Below, piece by piece: positions 1 through 7,757 of a stretch of DNA of 64,000 bases. Both the position numbers and the translations under genes were made by a program. Below the pieces are notes generated by a model. The model was not told the origin of the DNA, did not search any database, and saw only the letters and a program-made list of their open reading frames with translations. The first letter of the stretch is position 1; each line of letters begins with the position of its first letter. Location: assembly GCA_900167895.1 (NCBI GenBank), contig FUZR01000002.1:558001-622000 (forward strand). Reading direction: 5' to 3'. This stretch comes from Bacteroidales bacterium WCE2004 (lineage in GTDB: Bacteria; Bacteroidota; Bacteroidia; Bacteroidales; UBA932).

Positions 1-609
1 CTCTCCGAGGAGCGCCTGCGCGCCACCCGGATGGGCATCTGGGCGCTGCTGATGCTGGCCATCGGCGTGGCGAGCACCCTGCTGTGGTTCCTGCGCGCGC
101 GCCGCATCGAGGCCGCCAGGGCGCTCGCCGAGGAGAAGGCCGAGACCGAGCGCTACATCGGCATCGCCGAGGAGCTGCAGGCCCGCCTGTCCGACACGGC
201 CCGGCAGCTGAAGCAGACCGCCAGCGGCAAGAACGAGATACTGGAGCGGCTCTGCGAACAATACTACATCTTCGAGGGGACGGACAAGCTGCAGGGCAAC
301 CTGCTCAAGGAGGCGCGGCAGGCCATCGAGGGCCTGCGCGACGACCCCAAGGTCCACGCGCGGCTCGAGCAGGCCGTGGACGCCGCCCACGACGGCGCGG
401 CGTCCAAGCTCCGCGCCCAGCTGCCCGGCTGCAAGGAAGACGACGTCCGGCTGTTCGTGCTGGCCGCCTCCGGCTTCAGCCGCACGGCCATGGCCACGCT
501 CCTGGACAAGGAGAAGGGCGTGGTCAACAACCGCCTCTGGCGGCTCAAGGGCCGCATCGCGGACTCCGGCGCCCCTGACAAGGAGCTCCTGGCAGGCTGT
601 TTGGACTGA
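1..609 (+). CDS. C-terminal part of membrane-anchored coiled-coil/HTH protein (5' end outside window)
   Basis: The reading frame is open from base 1, so the gene begins upstream and only the last 202 residues are visible. They show a hydrophobic segment beginning GIWALLMLAIGV (about residues 12-31 of the visible part), a charged helical stretch rich in Ala/Glu/Arg that looks like a coiled coil (about 36-80), and a C-terminal region with LFVLAASGFSRTAMATLL followed by VVNNRLWRLKGRI, which resembles the recognition part of a LuxR-type helix-turn-helix. This order (missing periplasmic part, membrane helix, coiled coil, HTH-like tail) is common in Bacteroidales TPR-containing regulators. The function is inferred from architecture only; the upstream sensor part cannot be judged here. 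Confidence 0.6.
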   Translation, partial: LSEERLRATRMGIWALLMLAIGVASTLLWFLRARRIEAARALAEEKAETERYIGIAEELQARLSDTARQLKQTASGKNEILERLCEQYYIFEGTDKLQGNLLKEARQAIEGLRDDPKVHARLEQAVDAAHDGAASKLRAQLPGCKEDDVRLFVLAASGFSRTAMATLLDKEKGVVNNRLWRLKGRIADSGAPDKELLAGCLD

Positions 610-638
610 TTTTCAACACATTGATAATCAAATAGTTA

Positions 639-665
639 CAATCCGCGAGATTTTCTTGCGGATTG
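639..665 (+). terminator. Possible terminator hairpin after the HTH gene
   Basis: CAATCCGC (639-646) pairs with GCGGATTG (658-665) over 8 bp around an 11-nt loop, about 30 bases after the stop codon. The T-tract that follows is weak, so termination efficiency is uncertain. The motif CCGCGAGATTTT occurs here and again near 707-720. Confidence 0.4.
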
Positions 666-733
666 TTGGTTTATAACACACTCATTATCAGGCAGATACG
701 GATAGCCCGCGAGATTTTTTACACGCGCGAAAA

Positions 734-766
734 TTTGGAAAACGGGCGCAGGAGGCCATAACTTTG
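734..766 (+). promoter_or_regulatory. Bacteroidetes-type promoter of the TonB gene
   Basis: TTTG (734-737), 21 nt, TAACTTTG (759-766). This fits the Bacteroidetes housekeeping pattern and ends 25 bases before the ATG at 792. Confidence 0.65.
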
Positions 767-791
767 CATCGGACACTTAAAACGAAAAGTT

Positions 792-1475
792 ATGGAAACC
801 AAGAAAAATCCCAAAGTCGCTCTCGACAACAAGCGCGTCATTTTCCTGGAGATCGGCCTGATCTTCTCCCTGGTCGCCGTGCTCGGCGCATTCTCCTATT
901 CCTCTTCCATCCGGAAAGCGCCGGTCCTGCAGGCGGACGCCGGCGACATCCCGGAGATGGAGATCATCCCCATCATCCAGGAGACGCCGCCGGAGCCCCC
1001 GAAACTGCCCGAAATCCCCGTCTTCTCCGACGTGCTGGATATCGTGGACAATGACATCAAGACCGTCGACGTCCTCACCCTCGAGAGTGACGAGCTCGAC
1101 GTGGTGCCGATCCGCGACTACATCGAAGAGATCAAGGATGAGGTCATGGACGAGGACATCCCGTTCGTTCGGGTGGAGCAGAAGCCGACCTTCCAGGGCG
1201 GCGACGCCAAGGAATTCAGCCGCTGGGTCGCCCAGCACCTCGAATACCCCGAGATGGCCCGGGAAATGGCTCTCGCCGGCTGCGTCGTACTGGAGTTCAC
1301 GGTCCGCAAGGACGGCAGGATCGCCAACATCAAGGTGCTCCGCAGCGTGGACCCGATCCTGGACAAAGAAGCGGTCCGCGTGGTGACCAGCTCCCCGCTC
1401 TGGGAGCCAGGCAGACAAGGCGCACGTCCCGTGAACGTGACTTACCAGTTCCCGGTAATCTTCCAGCTGCGCTAG
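792..1475 (+). CDS. TonB family energy transducer
   Basis: This 227-residue protein is expected to couple the proton-motive force, through ExbB/ExbD (not in the window), to TonB-dependent outer-membrane transporters such as the two SusC proteins here. An N-terminal anchor spans about residues 16-36. A Pro/Glu-rich linker (PPEPPKLPEIP) bridges the periplasm. The C-terminal TonB domain is at about 135-227, with the typical YPEMAREMALAGCVVLEFTV and DGRIANIKVLRSVD segments and a conserved FPVIFQLR end. The ATG at 792 sits 25 bases after a good -7 box. The gene is alone and converges with mltG, with 3 bases between the stop codons. Which transporter it serves cannot be told. Confidence 0.9.
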   Translation: METKKNPKVALDNKRVIFLEIGLIFSLVAVLGAFSYSSSIRKAPVLQADAGDIPEMEIIPIIQETPPEPPKLPEIPVFSDVLDIVDNDIKTVDVLTLESDELDVVPIRDYIEEIKDEVMDEDIPFVRVEQKPTFQGGDAKEFSRWVAQHLEYPEMAREMALAGCVVLEFTVRKDGRIANIKVLRSVDPILDKEAVRVVTSSPLWEPGRQGARPVNVTYQFPVIFQLR

Positions 1476-1478
1476 GAT

Positions 1479-2513
1479 CTATTTCCGCCCGCGGCGGTTG
1501 AGTTCGGCCTGGAATGCCTGCGCGTTGCGGTTGTGCTCGGCCAGGGTCTTGGCGAATACGTGCGTACCGGAGAAGTCGGCGTTGGCACAGAAGTAAAGGT
1601 TGCCCGCGCCCCAGGTGCCGCCGAAGTCAGGATTCAGGACAGCATCAAGCGCAGCGCGCGTAGGCACGCAGATGGGTCCCGGGGGCAGGCCGGTGTGCTT
1701 GTAGGTGTTGTAGTCCGAGTCCACCTCCAGGTGCTTGAGCAGGATGCGGTTGAGCTTGTAGTCGTAGCAGAACGCTATCGTGGGGTCGGCCTGCAGCGGC
1801 ATCCCGATCTTGAGGCGGTTCAGGTACACGCCCGCGATCCGGGGCATCTCGGCCTCGTTGTTGGACTCGGCCTTGACGATCGAGGCCAGCACGGAGACCT
1901 GCTGGCGGGTCAGCCGCAGGGCCTTCGCCTTCGCGTCCCGCTCCGCGGTCCAGAAGGCGTCCCACGCGGCTTTCTGCCTGTCGAAGACGTCCACCATCGA
2001 GGCCGTCCAGTAGATATCGTAGGTGTCGGGGGTAAGCAGCGAGAAGACGTTGCGCGGCGTGAAGCCGTAGTCGGCGAGCAGCCGCTCGTCGTCGAGCGCC
2101 CGGTGCACGGTCGCGGAGTCCAGCAGCAGCTGGCTCGCGATCTTGGCGGCGATGTTGCCCTTGACGCGGAGATTGCCCGTCAGGGAGAGCCGCACGGGGC
2201 TCTGCCAGCCGTTGTTGAGCATCCGCGCCACGTACACGCTCGCGTCGCCCGGCGACACGGTGTAGTGGCCGGGCGTCAGGTACTCAGCCACCCGCTTGGC
2301 CTTGAAGCTGCGCTCCAGGCTCGCGCGGTTGCGCACCTTCGCCTTGTCGGCGATCTCCTCGAGCACCTTGTTGGCCTCGGCGCCCGGATAGACATAAATC
2401 TCGGCCTGCTGGCGGAAATTGGGCAGCTTGTTGTCCCGCAACCAGCTGTAACCGTATGCCCCCGCAATCGCCAGGACAAGCAGCATCAAGAGGAAGAATA
2501 GCGTTTTTCTCAT
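1479..2513 (-). CDS. mltG: Endolytic murein transglycosylase MltG
   Basis: MltG (YceG family) cuts nascent peptidoglycan strands at the inner membrane and helps set glycan chain length. The 344-residue product has an N-terminal membrane helix (residues 4-21, LFFLLMLLVLAIAGAY), a LysM-like region and the YceG catalytic domain with the expected Glu in SIVKAESNNE (E216), followed by NRLKIGMPLQADPTIAF and the HTGLPPGPIC signature. An in-frame TTG lies upstream at 2525, but it falls inside the -7 box (2523-2530), so the ATG at 2513 is chosen. The ATG is only 9 bases after that box, which implies a very short or absent 5' leader. Confidence 0.93.
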   Translation of the reverse strand: MRKTLFFLLMLLVLAIAGAYGYSWLRDNKLPNFRQQAEIYVYPGAEANKVLEEIADKAKVRNRASLERSFKAKRVAEYLTPGHYTVSPGDASVYVARMLNNGWQSPVRLSLTGNLRVKGNIAAKIASQLLLDSATVHRALDDERLLADYGFTPRNVFSLLTPDTYDIYWTASMVDVFDRQKAAWDAFWTAERDAKAKALRLTRQQVSVLASIVKAESNNEAEMPRIAGVYLNRLKIGMPLQADPTIAFCYDYKLNRILLKHLEVDSDYNTYKHTGLPPGPICVPTRAALDAVLNPDFGGTWGAGNLYFCANADFSGTHVFAKTLAEHNRNAQAFQAELNRRGRK

Positions 2514-2522
2514 ACCGAGGGG

Positions 2523-2530
2523 CAAAGATA
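2523..2530 (-). promoter_or_regulatory. -7 box of mltG, 9 nt from the start codon
   Basis: TATCTTTG on the minus strand. Transcription normally starts a few bases after this element, so the mRNA would have nearly no leader. No clear TTTG is seen at the -33 position. Confidence 0.55.
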
Positions 2531-2569
2531 CCGAATTTTGTTCAATTGTCTCTCCATTTGTCCGCAGCT

Positions 2570-2601
2570 CTTGCGCATCTGCCGGGATTTGCGTAAATTT
2601 G
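2570..2601 (+). promoter_or_regulatory. Candidate promoter upstream of the first SusC gene
   Basis: CTTG (2570-2573), 20 nt, TAAATTTG (2594-2601). The -7 part matches well and the -33 part is imperfect. It would give a leader of about 180 nt before the ATG at 2787. The rest of the 2526-2786 gap shows no convincing gene. Confidence 0.4.
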
Positions 2602-2786
2602 AAGAAGTAACACTAGAACGGCCACGTCCCCCACCACACACGACGCGCCACCGACCTATTCATACGCCCCGTCATGAATGCAAAACTTCTTCTTCATTCT
2701 ATTCCATTGTCAGGGGATATTGTGTCTGATAGAGTCCCAAACCTCTATACTAATAACCACTTTTATTCCTTTAATCCCCAATCTGT

Positions 2787-5700
2787 ATGACAACAAATTG
2801 TTTGTTTAGGCGGCTCTTCGCGGTGTTCGCCGGCGTCCTGCTGGCTGCCGCGACGCTCTCCGCGCAGAACAAGACCGTCACGGGTGTCGTCCTGGACGAA
2901 ACCGGCCAGGGCGTCATCGGCGCCGGCGTCATGATCAAGGGCACCGCCAACGGTGTCGCCACGGATCTTGACGGAAAATTCCAGATTTCCTGCCCGCCGG
3001 GCACCGTGCTGGTCATCACCAGCATCGGTTTCCAGGCGGCCGAGGTCCCCGTCGGTGACAAGACGCAGCTGACGGTGCGACTCGAACTGGACCGCGAGCT
3101 CATCGACGACGTGGTCGTCATCGGCTACGGCACCACGCGCGCCAAGAACTTCACCGGCTCCGTGGACGTGCTGAAGACCAGCGAGACGCCGGTCGCCAAC
3201 CTCGGCCTCAACACCGTCTCCGACATGATGCGCGGCCGCCTGTCCGGCGTCGTGATGGGCGCCGAGTCCGCCACGGTCGGCGGCAACGCCAGCGTCCGCG
3301 TGCGCGGCCGCCGCTCCATCAACTCCACCAGTTCCTCCCCGCTGCTCGTGGTCAACGGCGTGATCTTCACCGGCCACCTGGAGGACATCGACCAGAACGC
3401 CATCGAGTCCATCAGCGTCCTCAAGGACGCGACCTCGCTGGCCGCCTACGGCTCCAAGGCCGCCAACGGCGTGATCATGATCACGCTCAAGAAGGGCCAG
3501 GAGGGCAAGCCGCTGATCAATTTCTCCACTTCCCATCAGTTCACCACGCCGTCCTACCGCCAGCGCTACCTCTCTCCCGAGAACTACATCAAGTACCGCA
3601 ACGCCCGCAACGGCGTGGACGACCTCACCAACACGGACTGGATGTCCTTCCTCGAGAAGGCCAACTACGAGAAGGGCAGGACCACGGACTGGTATGACCT
3701 GACCACCCGCACCGGCTACACGCAGAACTACAACCTGAGTTTCTCGGGCCGCACCCAGAACTCCAACTATTATGTCGCGCTCGGCCGCTCCGACCAGCAG
3801 GGCATCGCCGTGGGCAACAATTTCGCCCGCAACAACGTCTCGATGAACCTCAGCTCCCACATCACGGAGAACATCGAGATCGGCGCCAACATGGCGTTCA
3901 CCAACTCCATGGACAACTCCGTCTCCGTCAATACGCAGTCCAAGAACTCCCCGTACATGGAGCCTTACCTGCCGGACGGCAAGACGCTCCGCTACTACGT
4001 CGAGGGCGTCAACGCCTCCTCCACCAACCCGCTGTGGAGAGAGGGCCGCGAGAAGGACAACCGCCGCTTCAACCTCAACCTGGGCGGCTACCTGAGCGTC
4101 AACATCCCCTGGGTCAAGGGACTCAACCTGCGGATGAACGCCTCCTACACCAAGATCAGCTCCAAGAACTACAGCTTCACGCACGAGAACAACACCGTGA
4201 CGCTGCTCGCCAACGACGTGGAAGGCCTGGGACAGACCTCCCAGTACTACAACCTGGCCACCGCCAACGGCTCGATCAGCAACTCGCTGGGCGAGAACTG
4301 GGTCATCGACGCCATCCTCACCTACTCCCGCACCTTCGGGCAGCACTACGTCAACGGCTCGCTGGTCTACACGCGCGACAGCGCCGAGAGCACCGGCGAC
4401 AGCATGAGCGGCCAGGGCTTCACCGCCGCCGGCAACACGCTCACAGGCTGGTACGGCCTGGGCAACGCCGACACCAAGGTCGTCAACAACCCCACCTACT
4501 CGCTCCACACGGACGTCGGCTACCTCGCCCGCGTGATCTATTCCTACAAGGACACCTACCACTTCAACGCCTCCTTCCGCCGGGACGGTTCCTCCGTGTT
4601 CGGTGCGGAGCACAAATGGGGCAATTTCCCCGCCTTCGGCGGCGCCTGGACCATCACCAACGAGGACTTCATGAAGGGCGTCAAGTGGCTGGATTTCCTC
4701 AAGCTGAAGCTCTCCTGGGGCAAGAACGGCGCCCAGACGCTCTCGCCGTACGGCACCCTGTCCACCATCGCGGTGGCCAAGGGCGGCGGCATCCCCAACT
4801 ACTACGGCGGCACCATCCACTGGGGCCAGAAGCTCTCCACCCTCGGCAACCCGACCCTGGCCTGGCAGACCACCACGTCCTGGAACGGCGGCTTCGAGGC
4901 TGACTTCCTGAAGGGACGCATCCACATCGACGTGAACGCCTACGTCTCCAAGACCACCGACCAGATCTTCGACCGCAACATCCCGGTCATGACCGCGGGC
5001 ATCACCACCCAGAAGGCCACGATGGGCCGCGTGGACAACAAGGGCCTCGAGTTCAACCTCAACACCGTCAACGTCAAGAATTCCGCCCTCACCTGGACCT
5101 CCGACTGGGTGTTCACCCTCAACCGCAACAAGATCGTCGACCTCTACGGCGACGGGCAGGACGACCTGACCAAGAGCCTGTTCATCGGCAAGCCGATCAA
5201 CACCCTGTTCGGCTACCGCCACGACGGCATCTTCCAGGAAGGCACCTATGCCGGACGTCCCATCTTCCTGACCGCGACTGGCGAGCAGACGCCCAACCCG
5301 GGTCCGGAAGACCGTACGATCCTCGGCTACACCGACGAGAACTTCCGCCTGTCCTGGGCCAACACCGTGCGCTGGGGCAACTGGCAGTTCTACATGCTCA
5401 TCCAGGGCATCTTCTCCGGCGGCGGCTACGGCCTGGCCGACAACACGTTCGCCTATGTGACCTTCGACACCACGGCCGCCTGCACCGCCTTCGACATCCC
5501 GTTCTGGACCAAGCAGGAGCCCAACAACACCTACCCCGCCCCGAACGTGAGCGAGAGCAAGTACGCCGTCTACAATCCCTACGGGCACATCCGCCTGCAG
5601 GACCTGTCCGTCTCCTACAACCTCAGCAAATGGGCCGGCAAGATCGGCATCAAGAGCGCCCGCCTCACCCTCTCCGGCCGCAACCTCCTGTACATCGCCC

Positions 5701-5792
5701 CGAAGTGGATGCTGAGCGACCCGGAGAACCGCAGCGGCTATGGCATCGGCATCCCGCGTGCCGTCACCGTGGGCCTCAACATCTCCCTTTAG
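2787..5792 (+). CDS. SusC/RagA-type TonB-linked outer membrane transporter
   Basis: SusC-type proteins form the outer-membrane barrel that imports oligosaccharides or peptides with a SusD lid. The 1001-residue protein has a signal peptide (about 1-26, ending TLSAQ), an N-terminal carboxypeptidase-regulatory-like domain (VTGVVLDETGQGVIGAGV, about 29-105), a plug domain starting near VVVIGYGTT, and a long beta barrel ending in an aromatic/hydrophobic strand (TVGLNISL). The plug contains the usual DIDQNAIESISVLKDATSLA and YGSKAANGVIMITLKKG segments. It is followed after 28 bases by the SusD gene. The ligand cannot be read from the sequence; neighbouring GH3 enzymes and esterases suggest a decorated plant-type glycan. 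Confidence 0.95.
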   Translation: MTTNCLFRRLFAVFAGVLLAAATLSAQNKTVTGVVLDETGQGVIGAGVMIKGTANGVATDLDGKFQISCPPGTVLVITSIGFQAAEVPVGDKTQLTVRLELDRELIDDVVVIGYGTTRAKNFTGSVDVLKTSETPVANLGLNTVSDMMRGRLSGVVMGAESATVGGNASVRVRGRRSINSTSSSPLLVVNGVIFTGHLEDIDQNAIESISVLKDATSLAAYGSKAANGVIMITLKKGQEGKPLINFSTSHQFTTPSYRQRYLSPENYIKYRNARNGVDDLTNTDWMSFLEKANYEKGRTTDWYDLTTRTGYTQNYNLSFSGRTQNSNYYVALGRSDQQGIAVGNNFARNNVSMNLSSHITENIEIGANMAFTNSMDNSVSVNTQSKNSPYMEPYLPDGKTLRYYVEGVNASSTNPLWREGREKDNRRFNLNLGGYLSVNIPWVKGLNLRMNASYTKISSKNYSFTHENNTVTLLANDVEGLGQTSQYYNLATANGSISNSLGENWVIDAILTYSRTFGQHYVNGSLVYTRDSAESTGDSMSGQGFTAAGNTLTGWYGLGNADTKVVNNPTYSLHTDVGYLARVIYSYKDTYHFNASFRRDGSSVFGAEHKWGNFPAFGGAWTITNEDFMKGVKWLDFLKLKLSWGKNGAQTLSPYGTLSTIAVAKGGGIPNYYGGTIHWGQKLSTLGNPTLAWQTTTSWNGGFEADFLKGRIHIDVNAYVSKTTDQIFDRNIPVMTAGITTQKATMGRVDNKGLEFNLNTVNVKNSALTWTSDWVFTLNRNKIVDLYGDGQDDLTKSLFIGKPINTLFGYRHDGIFQEGTYAGRPIFLTATGEQTPNPGPEDRTILGYTDENFRLSWANTVRWGNWQFYMLIQGIFSGGGYGLADNTFAYVTFDTTAACTAFDIPFWTKQEPNNTYPAPNVSESKYAVYNPYGHIRLQDLSVSYNLSKWAGKIGIKSARLTLSGRNLLYIAPKWMLSDPENRSGYGIGIPRAVTVGLNISL

Positions 5793-5820
5793 TCCAAGAA
5801 CCTTTTAGCTTGTATACGAT

Positions 5821-7683
5821 ATGAAAACACATAGAATCATCGTTGCCGTCCTGGCAGGCCTGACAGCCGTCTCCTGCATCACGGACAAGGCATTCCTGGA
5901 GGAGAAACCGCGGGCCCAGCTCACCATCGCCAACGGTTACAATACCAGCGACCAGGTGCTCAACACCCTGCTGACCGGCTACTTCGAGTTCGAGGAGCTG
6001 TACTTCCCCAACGCCATGGGACAGGGCATCGCCTACAATACGTCCACGGGCACGGACATGACCGACAACAAGTTCCAGCTGGGCGCCAGCTCCCACATGA
6101 GCAACTTCACGGCGGCCTGGTCGGCCACTTCCGACCTGCCCAAGAGCCTCTGGGACAAGTTCTACAAGATCATCTCCTACGCCAACCTCTCCCTGAGCAA
6201 GCTCGACGCCGTCGAGTGGACCAGCGAGGCGGAGAAGGCGCGCATCGGGGGCGAAGCGCGGTTCCTGCGCGGCCTTTCCTACCTGCGCCTGGGCGAGCTG
6301 TTCGGCGGCGTGCCGATGGTCCTCGAATACACGGAGACCCCGAACTACGCCTATGAGCGCGCCACCCGCACGGAGACCTATTCCGCCGCCATCGACGACC
6401 TGGAGGCGGCCTACGAGGCGCTCCCCTGGAACGTGAGCGCCGAATACGGCCGCGCCGGCAAGGGCGCCGCAGGCATGTATCTCGCCGAGGCCCTGCTGGC
6501 GCGTGGCGTGGAAAACGGCGACAACAAGGGCGACTTCGACCGGGCGGCCACATATGCCCAGGAAGTCATCGCCCACCATCCGCTGATGACGGCGCGTTTC
6601 GGCGCCCGCCTGCCGGATGCGACCGGCTCCAACTACGGCATTCCCAACGCTGATCCGGACGGCAACGTGATCTCCGACCTGTTCGCCGCTCCGAACATCA
6701 TCAGCCCGGCCAATACCGAGGCCATCTGGATCATGGTTTCCGCCCCGGATTATTCGACCTTCGCGGCCAACGGCGGCAGCTTCTTCAACCCGACTCCCGG
6801 CGGACGCCGCTGCAACACGCTGGGCTTCAGCCCGGCCCTGCAGGACTACACCTGGGCGGACACGTATAAGGAAGAAGGCGCCGCGGCTGGCCCCTGGAAG
6901 GCCTTTTCCGCCAAATACGGCGGCGAGATGAGCCCGGCCAGCCACGGCGGCACGGGCTGGGCCCAGAGCACGCCGACCTGGTATGCTTCCTACACGATGT
7001 GGGACGACGAGCATGACAACGGCTCCGCCGGAGAGGATCTCCGCTACATCGAGGACGTCACCGTCAAGACGGAGTTCCTCTGCTGCGACGAGCACCATTC
7101 GCTCTACGAGCAGAAGGTGGGATGGAACCACATCGACCACTCCACGCCGGAGCTGTCGGGCATCTTCTTCCCGATCTGGTACAAGGAGACACCGTTCGAC
7201 CTGTGGGACTACGACCCCAACGACCCGGGATTCAGCTGGCTGGGCAAGTACATCAACTTCTACCGGTCCAAGTATGCCGCCCGCACGGCCGAGGTCTATT
7301 TCCTGCTGGCCGAGGCGAAGCTCCGCGGCGGTGACGCCGCAGCTGCGGCGGATGCCGTCAATGTCGTCCGCGCCCGCGCCAACGCCAGGCCGTTCAGCAC
7401 CGTCACCCTGGACACCATCCTGGACGAGCGCGGCCGCGAACTGCTCTACGAGGAGTTCCGCTGGGCGACCTTCCTGCGGATGAAGCCGGCGGAGTGGAAG
7501 CCGCGCATCTACAACTACGGCATGTACTCCGCCCGTCCCGGCGCGACCGTCTATCCCGAGATCCGCCGCTGGGCCGAGGATTCCGGAGACATCAAGTTCG
7601 ATCTCTTCCCGATTCCGCAGACCTACATCGACCTCAACACCGGTTCCGACGGTCTCTACCAGAACGAAGGCTGGAAGAAATAA
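5821..7683 (+). CDS. SusD/RagB-type glycan-binding lipoprotein
   Basis: This is the surface lipoprotein partner of the preceding SusC and forms the hinged lid of the transporter. The 620-residue product has a lipoprotein signal (LTAVSC, C19), an alpha-helical TPR-like scaffold, and the C-terminal SusD signature AEVYFLLAEAKLRGGD...VNVVRARAN near residues 480-520, followed by LDTILDERGRELLYEEFRW. It starts 28 bases after the SusC stop and ends just before a strong terminator, so the pair forms a two-gene unit. No SusE/F-type binding protein or dedicated regulator follows. Ligand specificity is unknown. Confidence 0.95.
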   Translation: MKTHRIIVAVLAGLTAVSCITDKAFLEEKPRAQLTIANGYNTSDQVLNTLLTGYFEFEELYFPNAMGQGIAYNTSTGTDMTDNKFQLGASSHMSNFTAAWSATSDLPKSLWDKFYKIISYANLSLSKLDAVEWTSEAEKARIGGEARFLRGLSYLRLGELFGGVPMVLEYTETPNYAYERATRTETYSAAIDDLEAAYEALPWNVSAEYGRAGKGAAGMYLAEALLARGVENGDNKGDFDRAATYAQEVIAHHPLMTARFGARLPDATGSNYGIPNADPDGNVISDLFAAPNIISPANTEAIWIMVSAPDYSTFAANGGSFFNPTPGGRRCNTLGFSPALQDYTWADTYKEEGAAAGPWKAFSAKYGGEMSPASHGGTGWAQSTPTWYASYTMWDDEHDNGSAGEDLRYIEDVTVKTEFLCCDEHHSLYEQKVGWNHIDHSTPELSGIFFPIWYKETPFDLWDYDPNDPGFSWLGKYINFYRSKYAARTAEVYFLLAEAKLRGGDAAAAADAVNVVRARANARPFSTVTLDTILDERGRELLYEEFRWATFLRMKPAEWKPRIYNYGMYSARPGATVYPEIRRWAEDSGDIKFDLFPIPQTYIDLNTGSDGLYQNEGWKK

Positions 7684-7709
7684 AACCGGCCCCGATACAT
7701 AACGACAAG

Positions 7710-7740
7710 AAGAGGGCGGCCCTGCTGGGTCGCCCTCTTT
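7710..7740. terminator. Terminator between convergent SusD and GH3 genes
   Basis: AAGAGGGCG (7710-7718) pairs with CGCCCTCTT (7731-7739), followed by T residues on the plus strand and preceded by A/T-rich bases useful on the minus strand. It can serve both converging units. Confidence 0.8.
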
Positions 7741-7757
7741 GACTGTGTCGCGGAGCA

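Noticed and set aside
2538..2729. Short frame in the gap before the first SusC gene
   Set aside because: It covers the promoter region, has an unlikely Arg/Pro/His-rich composition and no relatives that I recognise.
2763..5588. Very long open frame on the minus strand opposite the first SusC gene
   Set aside because: Shadow frame caused by high GC; low-complexity Val/Gly/Arg/Asp product, no start signal, and the plus-strand SusC is certain.
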